A stretch of 64,000 nucleotides of DNA from Aphidius gifuensis (Eukaryota > Arthropoda > Insecta > Hymenoptera > Braconidae), in the NCBI RefSeq assembly GCF_014905175.1, contig NC_057789.1, positions 30,314,555 through 30,378,554 on the forward strand, written 5' to 3'. Below are positions 22,182 to 34,934 of the stretch, piece by piece. Positions within the stretch are counted from its first letter, which is position 1; each line of letters begins with the position of its first letter. The notes beneath the pieces are model-generated. The model was not told where the DNA came from, did not search any database, and was given only the letters and a program-made list of their open reading frames with translations. The position numbers and the translations under genes are program-made.

Positions 22182-23506
22182 TTTATAAATATTCTACATA
22201 AATAACAATAAGTAATTTTTTTATTGAAAATTTTTTACAATTTAATAACACAAAAGCGATTTATGGGTTAATGAGAAAATTCAACAACATGTTTTAAAAT
22301 AAAAAACACTCAATCATAAACTGTAATACGATTATCATATTGACGCATGACCTCATTCTTTTTTGACCATTTTATCAAAAATATATTTTTTTTTTTTTGG
22401 GAATTTCCGATATTTTTATTTTTTTAAATATATTCTGAAAACTAATAAAAATTAATAATTTTGTTTTATGTGCATTAGTGATAACCAAATTTGGGCATGT
22501 TGAACTCTGATAATTTAGTTAAAAATAAATTTTTATTTTTCTTTATCTATAGTGCGACGTAAAAAATAAAAAAAAAAAAATTTTTTTTTTATTTTGTTGT
22601 CAAGTATATTGAAGAAATTTTTTTTTTTTTATTTCGTTTTGACTTTTTCTCTTATTTACGAGGACTCTTTAAAAAAAAAAAAAAATTGTCATTTAATGTT
22701 TGTACAAATTTTTTGCATTTCCTTTTATCTAGTTTGATAATACCGTTGATTTGCAATCTTCGGAATTTTTATTTTCATACAAATCTTAAAAGAATTATCA
22801 TCCTTCCGAATCCAATTTAAAATACTCTTCAAAAATATTATCGCATTTAATTGAATTCTTTAATTTTATATAAAATAATTTTATTAAATTCAATTTTTAT
22901 TTATATTATTTTGTACTACTGCAATAGAAAATTTTGAATATCATTATTTTGTAATTGAATTTTCTGTATTTTCAGCGAATAATTTTTCTTTGAAGCATTA
23001 TTTTGTGTGTTCATTATATAGATAGTAGTTTTATTTTATTTGTAATAAATAATTTTTGTTGTTTTATTTGAATTAAAATATCATTATTATAATTCATTAT
23101 TTTTTATGTGTTGCTTAATTATAGCAAGTTGCAAAAGTAATATTGACAACCATTAAATGTTTTAAAAAATATTTTTAAATACAAATAAATATTTATATTT
23201 ATTTATAATATACGACAAATATAAATTTTAAAACTTCAAAGTTTTTTACTTTTAATTTACTTGAGCCATTAAATAAACTTTTTGTGTAATTTAAATTAAA
23301 TACAAATGACTAAAAAAAAAAAAGATAAAAAATAAAAAAAAAGAAAAGATAAAAAAAAATACCTACAGACACATATGCGTATAGTTAATAGTACACAGAA
23401 ATATATATATTATATATAGTGTGATCTATTGATAAATGGACATCAGGGTTGTTCTTTCACACCGGATTTTTCTAACACGTGGAGACAGAAATTTATTGAT
23501 GATAAG
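22182..23506. other. AT-rich intergenic DNA after the gap
   Basis: Long A and T homopolymers and no supported exon. The last ~120 bp (TATATATAGTGTGATCTATT through TCACACCGG) recur inverted near 31366-31450, so the 5' flank of the next gene was duplicated with it. Confidence 0.6.
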
Positions 23507-24744
23507 ATGCAGTGGAGTGATTGTATCGTTGTTGGTGATAGGTGAGTAATATATTTATTTTAATAATTTTACTTTTTATAAAAATTTAATGGAGTATCTA
23601 CATGTGTGGTATTTGTTTAATATTTTTTATATTTTGTTTAATGCTGTTGTTATTTTATGATTGATTGTTGAAAAATAAAAACAGTATAGAAAATATTTTT
23701 TTAATTTTATTTATCGGACTCTTTTGATGATGATATTGTGTATTTAATTGAAAAAAAAAAAAAAGGAAAAAAAATGTGAACACGAGTGTTTATCAGTTGA
23801 CAGAGACCAAGCTGTTTTTTTTTTTTATTTTTTTTATTTTTGTCTACTCGGGCGTGGTATTTATTAAATTTTTCCGCGGTTAATTTATTTGTTTATACTG
23901 TTGAATTTATTTATTTAATATTATTAACATTGATATTTATTTTTATTTGTGAGTTGGGGAAAAAAAAGAAAGTTTTTTCAAGTATTAAAATATTAATTAT
24001 CAATACATTGATTAAATTTTAGATTTGATTTAAATGTGTGTGTATGTATACTTGTGTAAAAAATATATATTTGATGATTAATACGTATATTATATTATTT
24101 ATTTCAGTGGTGTAGGTAAAACAAGTCTGCTGTTAAAATACTCAAAAAATGATCAATATTTATTATCTAGTGAATATATACCTCCTTCGATTGAAACTTG
24201 TGTAGTAACTGTTATGGTTGATGAAAAACCATTACATCTTGGTTTATGGGATACAACTGAAGAAACAGATTACCATAGCTTCAAACGACTTGTGTATATA
24301 AAAACTGATGTATTGCTTATTTGTTTTTCACTTGTTGATCCAGCAAGTTTTGAAAATGTTAAAGCTAAATGGTATCCAGAAGTACGTCATCATTGTCCAG
24401 CAACACCAATAATACTTGTTGGTACAAAACTCGATTTACGTGAAGATAAAGAAACTATTGAAAAATTAAAAAATAAAAAACTTGCACCAATAACTTATCC
24501 ACAGGTAAACTATTTAATAATTTTATTTCTATTTAATATTCTCTTATATAATTGTTATTTTTTACATGTATCTATGTCATGTTTATTCTAATATTTGCAG
24601 GGTCTTGCAATGGCTAAAGAAATTGGAGCAGTCAAATATATGGAATGTTCAGCATTTACAGAACAAGGACTGGAAGATATTTTCGAAAAAGCAGTACGTG
24701 TGAGCTTAGCTGAGAGAAAGATTCGCACTTGTTGCCTTTTGTAA
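23507..24744 (+). CDS. Rac-like small GTPase, copy A (altered switch regions, CAAX kept)
   Basis: Exons 23507-23541, 24108-24504 and 24601-24744 give 191 residues, the length of Rac. The P-loop GDSGVGKT, the base-recognition motif GTKLDL and ECSA are present, and the C-terminus RKIRTCCLL is a prenylation CAAX box. The switch regions are strongly changed relative to Rac1: switch I reads EYIPPSIETC instead of EYIPTVFDNY (T35P, F37I, D38E, Y40C), and switch II reads WDTTEETDY instead of WDTAGQEDY (G60E, Q61E). Normal magnesium coordination, effector binding and GTP hydrolysis are thus unlikely; it may be a pseudo-GTPase or a nucleotide-state-locked decoy at membranes. The intact frame, splice sites and CAAX suggest selection. 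The closest relative here is the inverted copy at 32818-34061. Confidence 0.88.
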
Positions 24745-26182
24745 TATTATAATATATCAATAACAAAAACAGTAAAAAAAATTTACTTATCAAATACTTA
24801 TGAATTGAAGAAATAAATAATTCAAATTTATCAACTTCATAACAATATTAATTTTGTGATATTTTGTTTTATAAATTAATTATAATTTTACCTGAAACAT
24901 CAATTTTTATAAATTTTACTCGAGGTCCATCAAGTTTTTAAAAGTATTGCAATAAAATAACGCAAAAAATGCTTTTTTCAATGCTGCTAAATTTGAAAAT
25001 ATATATTTTACTCCATTAGAATAAATATTAATTGTATTTTAAAATAATATTTCACGGTCATAATAATAAAATATAATATAAATTAATTAATCATTGATAA
25101 ATCAAATACTTAACTATTTAAATTTTACAATCAAAAAATATAATTGTATTTAATCAGTCTATACAATAATAGTAGTTATGAAAAAATAAAATTTACAAAC
25201 CCTATTGTCAATATAAATACAAATCCACTTGAAAAAATATATAAAAAAATTGACCTAAAAGGGTAAATTAAAAAAAATATATATTTTAATAAATCAGGTT
25301 ATTTTATATAAGGTTATTTTTAAAGCATAAATGAATATATATATTTACATATGCATATGAATATGTATACATATGTATATCGCAAATTTTTACTAGGAGG
25401 ACATCATCGTTGTTTTTTCACACCGAATTTTTCTAACGCGTATAAAGAGACGTAAAGCTGCCAGGAAAAACCACCATAAAAAAAATTCTAAATAATATAG
25501 TGTATAAAAATTTAATTTAATATATAAATTCTCCTATATACTAGTAAATTTAAAGTATATATGTGTCTTTAGATTTTTTTATTATATTTTTCATCTTTTT
25601 TTCCTTCAATTCATTTGTTTTTTTTTTGTTTTTTTTTTAATATAGTGGAAGCTAGTGGTAGAAATCAAGTCAGGTTTGAGTAGAATAAACTCTTGGCGTT
25701 ATCATAAAGGCACCATGCCAGGTTTAGACAAATGAGGCCGAAAACAATTCTCAAACGTCTTGAATAAGATTGATTTTTTTTTTACCACCCAAAAGGATTA
25801 AGTTTCCTATTAAGTGTTATCGCGTTAAGATTTTAAATACCAGAAATCAGTAGAAATGACATCACTGTCTACACAGTAGCTCGTTCGTTGACGCCAAGGT
25901 GTCCGTTATACTTCTAATCCCGGCTGCTACAGATTATTGTATTTTAAAAAATATTTTTTCCTTATTTAATCATTTATCAATGAAAGAGAGCTATATAATT
26001 ATTACCTCTTTTTTTTAATATCATCATTGATGATACATCAAATAAAAATTTAAAGATTTTAATAATCTAAAATTATTTATAAAAATAAAAATAGTATCAG
26101 AAAACTTTTTTGCACAATTGACATGATAATAATAAGAGTCATTTTTTATTTACAAAAATTTTAATATAAAATGTATATTAAT
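24745..26182. repeat. Duplicated non-coding spacer 3' of Rac copy A
   Basis: No gene is seen. The part from about 24750 to 25340 recurs inverted 3' of the Rac gene at 41840 (about 41060-41835). From about 24990 on it recurs in direct orientation from about 49455. Shared landmarks include ACTCGAGGTCCATC near 24918 (inverted near 41470) and TTACATATGCATATGAATAT near 25345 and 49820. This is a segmental duplication rather than a transposon with defined ends. Confidence 0.75.
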
Positions 26183-26811
26183 GTTGAACATTCCACATAT
26201 TTGACTGCTCCGATTTCTTAAGCTATTGTAAGATCGTATTTAAAAATAACTTAACAAAGTAATTGATCGTAATCTTCTTGTCCAGCGCTATCCCATGAAC
26301 CAAGTTCTATTGGTTTTCCATCAAAGATAACCCTTACTGAATGATTATCAAATACAGTTGGTCTATTTTCATTAGACAATACATTTATCGTGTATCTCAA
26401 CAGCAAACATGCTTGACCAACAACACTGTAATGTTGTAAAACTACCTGTCCAGTCCTTTTCCACCAAACAATAGCCCAATGATCGTTTGACTGAGCTGGA
26501 AAATGCAACTTCCTTATCATAAAATGTTGAATTATACTCTACTCTTTTAGCTTCTTCTTGCTTATAAAGACTATACCAGCTCCGTCTTGTCCAGACTGAC
26601 TTCCAGACTTGTGCCTTCACAGCATCTTTGCACTATGTCTGATCCAATCCTGGATCTACTACTGGCGGTATACTCGCAGTATACTCGCGTCCCCTGCTTG
26701 TATTATAATTTATAATATCATGAATAATTTTAAAAATAAATAATAATTTACACTATACTTGACTTGACAATATTACTAATCTATATTACCAACAACGATG
26801 TGCTTAATCAT
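26183..26811 (-). pseudogene. Rac-like pseudogene, copy B
   Basis: Fragments of all three Rac exons are recognisable on the minus strand. Exon 1 relic at about 26777-26811 reads MIKHIVVGN and has lost its GT donor. Exon 2 relic at about 26255-26450 reads from GQACLLLRYT through WDSAGQEDYDQLL and is cut off in switch II, so the entire base-recognition part is missing. Exon 3 relic at about 26183-26240 reads EIGAVKYVECS after an in-frame stop. The exon 1/exon 2 interval contains unrelated sequence. Clearly non-functional as a GTPase. Confidence 0.8.
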
Positions 26812-27659
26812 TTTTTTTTTTTTTACTATTCTTTATTAATAATATTATTATTTTATATTGATAAAATTTTTATTATACAAGTCATTGTCAAAATAACATT
26901 AACAATTAACTTTTTACAAAATAAACAATTACATAATTTATATAGTACGAATAACAATAATAATAGCAATTATTTTTTTTTTTTTATTATTATTATTATT
27001 CAGTGCAATTTAAAAGGAAAAATTCAAACTAAACAAATCGGGTTTACATTTATCACGTGTGTATCACAATCCAACTAAATATTGTTTGATATTTTAGATG
27101 ACAAATTTTTTCCATTCTTTATATATATCAGCAAATTGGAGTTATTATTATTTCCTCTTTTTTTTTTTTCTATCGAAGAACTTGTTAAATAAATGGATTA
27201 TTATTTAAAATTATTTTTAAAAAATAAAATAATTAAATATATTAACTAAAATTTAAGATAGATTTTATAACGATTTTTATAACAGTAATAGTTTTTTTTT
27301 TTTTTTGTTATTAAATTGAATTGTCAATTTAGTTTTCATAATAAATGAGTAGATTGATTAATGATAATGATACTTGAAGTATCAATGAATTTATAAAATT
27401 TCTTAAACAAGTCTTTTGTTTCAGTCTAAATAATTATTAAAAAAAAAATGTCTTATATTCTCATTGATTTTTGAAATAAAAGATATATAAGTAAATGAGA
27501 AAAAAAATATCCATATATCCATTTGCAATTATTGCGAGATAGTTATAGTAATAGTAATATTTTTTTGATAGCAATTTCAGAAAAGATATACCTTTTTCAT
27601 CAGTTCAACAGGTTGTTTTTTAAAATCCAGATTATTTTGTTTAAAAATAGAAATTTAAA
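26812..27659. repeat. Spacer shared between Rac copies
   Basis: Non-coding. Contains poly-T, ATT runs and a block (about 27120-27659) that is repeated directly at about 31630-32187 and 52440-52990, and partly at 36740-36830 and 38030-38190. No gene is seen. Confidence 0.7.
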
Positions 27660-29094
27660 TCACAATAAAAAAGAAATAAATTGTTTACAAAAAAATTCTT
27701 TTGTTTTTTTCTTTTCATTCATTATTCTTTCAGAGAAAGATGGAGATTTAATGAATTTATGTTTCACATTTGGATAGGGAACAAGAATGTCTGCTTCATC
27801 CTGGTCTTTCCTATGTAGATTTATTTTATTTTTTCGGTTATCGGCGTTATCATATTTTTGAAGACAATGACAGAGCATCTTTTGTTCTGGGCAAAGTACA
27901 GCACGTGCTGCTTGATCGAAAACAGCATCCAGGCCTTCTTTTGTTAATGCTGAACACTCCAGATATTTGACTGCTCCGATTTCTTTGGCCATTGCAAGAC
28001 CCTATTTAAAAAACAATTTTGAAAATAAAATATTATAATGAACATGATATTGTTACATGTAAATAATATCAATTATAAAATAATATTAAATAGAAATAAA
28101 ATTGCTAAATAATATACCTGTGGATAAGTTATTGGTGCAAGTTTTTTATCTTTTAATTTTTCAATAGTTTCTTTATCTTCACGTAAATCAAGTTTTGTAC
28201 CAACAAGTATTATTGGTGTTGCTGGACAATAACGACGTACTTCTGGATACCATTTAGCTTTAGCATTTTCAAAACTTGCCGGATTAATAAGTGAAAAACA
28301 AATAATAAATACATCAGTTTGTGAATATGACAATCGTCTAAGTGCATCGAAATTTTCTTGTCCAGCGATATCCCATAAACCAAGGCTAACTGGTTTCCCA
28401 TCAACCATTAAATTAACTGGGTACTCATCAAATACAATTGGGCTGTATTCAACAGGAAACACTCTTTTCGTATAAGTTATCATCATACAAATTTTACCCA
28501 CACTACTGTAATCAACAAATTTATAAAAATAAAATAAAATATATATTTTTTACACAAGTACATACACACACATTCAAAATAAATCTAAAATTTAATTAAT
28601 GTATTGATAATTAATATTTTTTTAATACTTGAAAAATATTCCTTTTTTTTCCCAACTCACAAATAAAATAAATATCAATGTTAATAATATTAAATAAATA
28701 AATTCAACAATATAAACAAATAACTTAACCGCGAAAAAATTTAATAAATACCACGCCTGAGTAGACAAAAATAAAAAAAATAAAAAAAAAAAAACAGCTT
28801 GGTCTCTGTTAACTGATAAACACTCGTGTTCACATTTTTTTCCTTTTTTTTATTTCAATTAAATACATAATATCATCATCAAAAGAGTCCAATAAATAAA
28901 ATTAAAAAAATATTTTCCATACTGTTTTTATTTTTCAACAATCAATCATAAAATAACAACAGCAATAAACAAAATATAAAAAATATTAAACAAATACCAC
29001 ACATGTAGATATACTCCATTAAATTTTTATAAAATAATTAAAATAATTATATTACTCACCCATCACCAACAACGACGCACTTAATCGCTTGCAT
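27660..29094 (-). CDS. Rac-like small GTPase, copy C (novel C-terminal tail, no CAAX)
   Basis: Exons 29060-29094, 28118-28505 and 27660-28001 give 254 residues. The start MQAIKCVVVGDG is identical in pattern to Rac1. The P-loop then reads SVGKIC (T17I) and switch I reads SPIVFDEY (T35I), so both threonines that coordinate magnesium are lost. Switch II keeps AGQE with T58I. GTKLDL and ECSAL are intact. After RAVLCPEQ the normal polybasic CAAX end is replaced by about 70 residues (DILVPYPNVKHKFIKSPSFS near the end) rich in Lys, Asn and Asp. This tail probably arose by read-through of former 3' sequence. Without a CAAX box the protein should be cytosolic. It may be expressed, but its Rac activity is doubtful. 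Confidence 0.7.
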
Positions 29095-29960
29095 TGTATC
29101 ACGAATAAATATCAAAATAATTAACAATAACAACAAAAAATTAAAAAAAAAAATTAAAATATAAAGCAAGTGTCACCGGTTTTTTAAATTCTTTCTCGTT
29201 GGTTTTTTTCTGGCAACTTCACGTCTCCACGGTACAGAAAAAGCTGTCGTGATCGAACATCCCTATAATGTCCACCTAGAAATAGTTTACTCTTTATATA
29301 TACTCCTGTTTACTATATTATCTATGCATATATGTTTCTGTAAATATTTGTTCCAACTTTCTTTTTTTACTACTTTTCATTTTTTATCCTTTCGATTTTT
29401 TAAATCCGTTTTTTTTTTTAAGATTGAAAGCTATAGTGGTGAAAATCAAGCAGGTTTGGGTAGAATGAACTCGCGGCGTTATCATAAAAGCACCAGGTTT
29501 TGAAAGTGAGGCCGGAAATAATGGTCAAATGTCTTAAATAAGATTGATTTTTTTATACCACTCAAGAGTACATCAGCTTCCCTGTTATTGCTTTAAGTTT
29601 TTTAATAGCAATCGAAAGGTACAAATGACATCAATGTCTACACAGTAGCTCGTTCGTTGACACCAAAGTGTCCATTTTATCTCTAATCCCGGCTGATACA
29701 GAATATTATATTTTAAAAATATTTTTTCCTTATTTAATCATATATATATCAGTATAAAAGAGAGCTATAGTTATTACCTCTTTTTTTTTATATCATTGAT
29801 GATACATTAAATAAAAATTTTAAGATTTTAATTATTTAAAATTATTTATAAAAATAAAATTATAATCTGCACATCATTTTGCACTTTGTATGATAATGAT
29901 AAGTCATTTTTTATTTATAAAAAAGTGAAGATTATATAGAAGACAACATTTGCGTTTATT

Positions 29961-30596
29961 TTATACTCGTAGTACTTGACAAAATACTGCAGCACGTATT
30001 ACTTTATCGAAAACAGTTTTCAGGCCTTCTTTTGTGAATGCTGAACATTCCACATATTTGACTGCTCCGATTTCTTTGGCCATTGCAAGACCCTATTTAA
30101 AAAAACAATTTTAAACATAAAATATTATAATGAACATGACATTGTTACATGTAAATAATATCAATTATAAAATAATATTAAATAGAAATAAAATTATTAA
30201 ATAATTTACCTGTGGATAAGTTATTGGTGCAAGTTTTTATCTTTTAATTTTTCAATAGTTTTTTCATCTTCACGTAAATCAAGTTTTGTACCAACAAGTA
30301 TTATTGGTATTTCTGGACAATGATGACGTACTTCTCGATACCATTTAGCTTTAACATTTTTAAAACTTGCTGGATTAACAAGTGAAAAACAAATAAGAAA
30401 TACATCAGTTTGTGGATATGACAATGGTCTAAGTCTATCGTAATCTTCTTGTCCAGCTGTATCCCATAAACCAAGACTTATTGGTTTTTCATCAACCATA
30501 ACATTTGCTGAATAATTATCAAATACAGTTGGTATATGTTCACCGGGAAATTCATTTTTTGTATAACTTAAAAACAAGCTTGTTTTACCCACATCA
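29961..30596 (-). pseudogene. Rac-like pseudogene, copy D (two small lesions)
   Basis: Exon 2 (30210-30596) and exon 3 (29961-30092) are close to canonical Rac: DVGKTSLFLSYTKNEFPGEH, IPTVFDNYSANVMVD, WDTAGQEDYDRL, GTKLDL. Two lesions disable it. The exon 2 acceptor AG is AA (ACAATGATGTGGG instead of ACAGTGATGT...), and one base is lost in the AAGTTTTTATC run, shifting the frame before the exon end. No matching first exon remains upstream. Exon 3 stops after FCQVLRV, while a relic NKRKCCLL follows in frame after the stop. A young pseudogene. Confidence 0.82.
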
Positions 30597-31325
30597 TTGT
30601 AATTAACAAAATAAATTAAAATACAAAAGACACTTGCATTAATCATCAAATGATTATTTGTCTTCTTTGAAAGTCAATTTTAATATATTACTAAAGTGTT
30701 GATAAACAATATTTACCACTTTTATTTATTATTAAACAATAAAAAATTAATTGATAAAGTATTATTATTTATTTATTTTTTTCATCGGACGGATTTATTG
30801 CCAATTGAGCTTTTATTACATTTTTTTTCTGTTAATTATTTTTTAATTTCAATCGAAATATTTAATAATGATGATAATTGATGAATTTCATGTAAATCAT
30901 TGCTATCATTATTTAATTTATTTGGTAATGTTAAATCATTGATATAATATTACTTTCATCATTGCGGACAATTTAACTGGGTCATTTACATCATTATCAG
31001 TTAATTAGAAATCAGTTGTTGTTTTTATTATATTTTTTTCATCATTATTACAAAATAAACAAATAAATTAACCGCGAAAAAATCTAATAAATACCACGCC
31101 CGAGTAGACAAAAATAAAAAAAATAAAAAAATAAAAAAACAGCTTGGTCTCTGTTAACTGATAAACACTCGTGTTCACATTTTTTTCCTTTTTTTTTTTC
31201 AATTAAATACACAATATCATCATCAAAAGAGTCCAATAAATAAAATTAAAAAAATATTTTCCATACTGTTTTTATTTTTCAACAATAAATCATAAAATAA
31301 TAACAGCATTAAACAAAATATAAAT

Positions 31326-31366
31326 TACCAACAACGATACAATCACTTCACTGCATCTTATCACCT
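31326..31366 (-). pseudogene. Orphan Rac-like first exon with stop
   Basis: Reads MQ-stop-SDCIVVGN on the minus strand, matching the first exon of copies A and E (MQWSDCIVVGD) but with TGA for the Trp codon and a lost donor. Its 5' flank is the inverted counterpart of the sequence before copy A. No exon 2 follows on this strand before copy D. Confidence 0.7.
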
Positions 31367-32186
31367 GTTATCACCAAACCGGTGTAAGAGAACAACCCTG
31401 ATGACCATCTATAGCAATAGTTCACACTATACATATATATATTTCTGTGTACAGCTATTAACTATATGCATATGTGTCTGTAGTTTTTTTTATTATTTTT
31501 CATCTTTTTTTCCTTTAATTCATTTGTTTTTTTTTTTTTTGTCTTTAATATACCGGAAGCTATAGTGGTAGAAATCAAGTCAGGTTTGGGTAGAATAAAC
31601 TCTTGGCGTTATCATAAAGGCACCATTTTAAGAAAATTGGAGTTATTATTATTTCCTCTTTTTTTTTTTTTTCCATCGAAGAACTTGTTAAATAAATGGA
31701 TTATTATTTAATATTATTTTTAAAAAATAAAATAATTAAATATATTAACTAAAATTTAAGATAGATTTTATAACAATTTTTATAACAATAATATCTTTTT
31801 TTTTTTTGTTATTAAATTCAATTATCAATTTAGTTTTCATAATAAATGAGTGAATTAATAAATGATAATGATACTTGAGGTATCAATGAATTTATTCTTT
31901 TATTCATTCTTTTGTTTCAGTCTAAATAATTATTAAAAAATAAATGTCTTATATTCTCATTGATTTTTGAAATAAAAGATATAGGTATAAGAAAATGAGA
32001 AAAAAAAAATCCATATATCCATTTGCAATTATTGCGAGATAGTTATAGTAATAGTAATATTTTTTTAATAGCAATTTCAGAAAAGATATACTTTTTTCAT
32101 CAGTTCAACAGGTTGTTTTTTAAAATCCAGATTATTTTGTTTAAAAATAGAAATTTAAATCACAATAAAAAAGAAATTAATTGTTG

Positions 32187-32492
32187 TCAAAAAGATTCTT
32201 TTGTTTTTTTCTTTTCATTCATTATTCTTTCAGAGAAAGATGGAGATTTAATGAATTTATGTTTCACATTTAGATAGGGAACAAGAATGTCTGCTTCATC
32301 CTGTTTTTTCCTATGTAGATTTATTTTATTTTTCCGGCTATCGGCGTTATCATATTTTTGAAGACAATGACAGATCATCTTTTGTTTTGGACAAAGTACA
32401 GCACGTGCTGCTTGATTGAAAACAGCATCCAGGCCTTGTTTTGTTAATGCTGAGCATTCCAGATAGTTAAATGCTCCGATTTCTTCGGCCAT
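32187..32492 (-). pseudogene. Orphan exon 3 of Rac copy C type
   Basis: Reads MAEEIGAFNYLECSALTKQG and then the same extended tail as copy C (DILVPYLNVKHKFIKSPSFS), ending in a stop at 32187. The acceptor and the GLAMA start of exon 3 are replaced by unrelated sequence (TTCAGTCACA before the ATG). Its 3' flank to about 31630 repeats that of copy C. No exon 1 or 2 is attached, so it is most simply a duplicated fragment, although an ATG-initiated 101-codon frame exists. Confidence 0.7.
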
Positions 32493-32817
32493 TGTGACTG
32501 AATGACGTCAAGGTAATAGTCGTGGTCTCCAATAGAGAATAGTTACCATAACTATTTATAATTATTATTAATTTTTGTGTAAATACTTGGATATGTGATT
32601 CAGAAGAATTAAAAAACAAATATCGCTTTCAAGATTTAAAATAAAGAATCAGAATTAAAATCATCATGGAATTAGGAGTTTATATTTCAGGTAAAATAAT
32701 AATAAATTTATACAAATTAATTGATGAAAAAATGTATTTTTTTTTTTCCTTTTTCAATTCATAAGTCTTTGATATGTAAATTTTTTTTACTGTTTTTGTT
32801 ATTGATATATTATAATA

Positions 32818-33782
32818 TTACAAAAGGCAACAAGTGCGAATCTTTCTCTCAGCTAAGCTCACACGTACTGCTTTTTCGAAAATATCTTCCAGGCCTTGTT
32901 CTGTAAATGCTGAACATTCCATATATTTGACTGCTCCAATTTCTTTAGCCATTGTAAGACCCTGCAAATATTATAATAAACATGACATTGTTATAAGTAA
33001 ATAGTATAAATTAAAAAATAATTGAATAGAAATAAAATATTTGAATAATATACCTGTGGATAAGTTATTGGTTCAAGTTTTTCATTTCCTAATTTTTCAA
33101 TAGTTTCGTTGTCTTCGCATAAATCAAGTTTTGTACCAACAAGTATAATTGGTGTTGCTGGACAAAGACGACGTGCTTCTGGATACCATTTAGCTTTAAC
33201 ATTTTTAAAACTTTCTGGATCAACAAGTGAAAAACAAATAAGCAATACATCAGTTTTTATACACACAAGTCGTTTGAAGCTATGGTAATCTGTTTTTTCA
33301 GTTGTATCCCATAAACCAAGATGTATTGGTTTTTCATCAACCATAATAGTTACTACACAAGTTTCAGTTGAAGGAAGTATATATTCACTAGATAATGAAT
33401 ATTGATCCTGTTTTGAGTATTTTAACAGCAAACTTGTTTTACCTACACCGCTGAAATAAATAATATAATACGCATTATTCATCAAATATATATATTTTAT
33501 ACAAAGGTATAACATACACACACATTTAAATTGAATATAAAATTTAATCAATGTATTGATAATTAATATTTTAATACTTGAAAAAATTTTCTTTTTTTTC
33601 CCCAACTCACGAAGAAAAATGAATATCATTGTTAATAATATTAAATAAATAAATTCAACAAAATAAACAAGAAAATTAACCGCGAAAAAATTTGATAAAT
33701 ACCACGCCCGAGTAGACGAAAATAAAAAAAATAAAAAAAAAAAAAAACAGCTTGGTCTCTGTTAACTGATGAACACTCGTGT

Positions 33783-33814
<32 letters not shown>

Positions 33815-34061
33815 CAATTGAATACACAATAAGAGTCTAATAAATAAAATGAAAAAATATTTTTCATACTGTTTTTATTTTTCAACAATCAATCATAAAA
33901 TAACAACAAATCAGCAATAAGTAAAATATTAAATATATATAAAAAATACCACACATGTAGATAATATACTCCATTAAATATTTATAAAAAATAAAAAAAA
34001 TTAATATAAATATAAGTATTACTCACCTATCACCAACAACGATACAATCACTCCACTGCAT
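32818..34061 (-). CDS. Rac-like small GTPase, copy E (altered switches, CAAX kept)
   Basis: Exons 34027-34061, 33054-33450 and 32818-32961 give 191 residues, collinear with copy A but on the opposite strand. It shares MQWSDCIVVGDSGVGKT, the three-residue insertion in the DQY..LSSEY loop, GTKLDL and the RKIRTCCLL prenylation end. Switch I is EYILPSTETC (P34L, T35P) and switch II is WDTTEKTDY (G60E, Q61K). Copies A and E therefore descend from one already-altered ancestor. They now differ from each other by many replacements (for example EARRLC against EVRHHC), yet both frames are intact, which hints at retained function. Loss of G60 and Q61 makes normal GTP switching unlikely. Confidence 0.88.
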
Positions 34062-34934
34062 CTTATTACCAATAAATTTCTGTCTCCACGCCTGCATTAT
34101 ATCACCAATAAATATCAAAATAATTAACAATGATCAACAATACCAACAATAAATTAAAAAAAAAAACATTAAAATATAAATCAAGTGAGTCACTGTCACC
34201 GATTTTTTAAATTCTTTCTCGTTGGTTTTTTTCTGGCAACTTCACGTCTCCACGGTAGAAGAAGCTGTCGTGATAGAACATCCCTAATGTCCACCTAGAA
34301 ATAGTTTACTCTTTATATATACTCCTGTGTATTATTAATGCATATATGTGTCTGTAAATATTTTTTTCTAACTTTCTTTTCTTAATCCTTTTTTTTATTC
34401 ATTTTGTTGTTTTTATTTTTTACAGATTCGGGGCTGAAGTGGAAATCAAGTCAAGGCCGGAGAATGAACTTTCATGTTAAAATAAAAGCCCAGGTTTAGA
34501 CGTTTGGGTCAGAAACAAATTGTCAAGCGTCTTGAATGAAATTGATTTTATTTCTACCACTTAAGATTTAAGAAGACGACATTTTTTAACTGAATGGCGT
34601 CAAGGTGATAGTCGTGGGCTTTAATAGAAAATAGTTTCTTATAAGTGAGTTTCTGTCTTATCGTACAATGACGCCAAGATGTATACGTTTAACTAAAAAA
34701 TTTTTAAATCATTTCTTCTTTTTTGAATAATATATCAGTCAATAAGACCTCTTCTTTTTATATCATCACATTGATAATTCATTAAATGAAAATTTAAAGG
34801 TTTTAATTATTTAAAATTATTTATAAAAGTAAAATTATAATCACAAAATCATTATGCACAATTTGTATGATAATAATAAGTCATTTTTATTTATAAAAAA
34901 TTTGATATTATAGAAGACAACATTTGCGTTTATT

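Noticed and set aside
26372..26620. Additional minus-strand frame over Rac pseudogene B
   Set aside because: It is an alternative frame of the decayed exon and intron sequence with no similarity to a known family.
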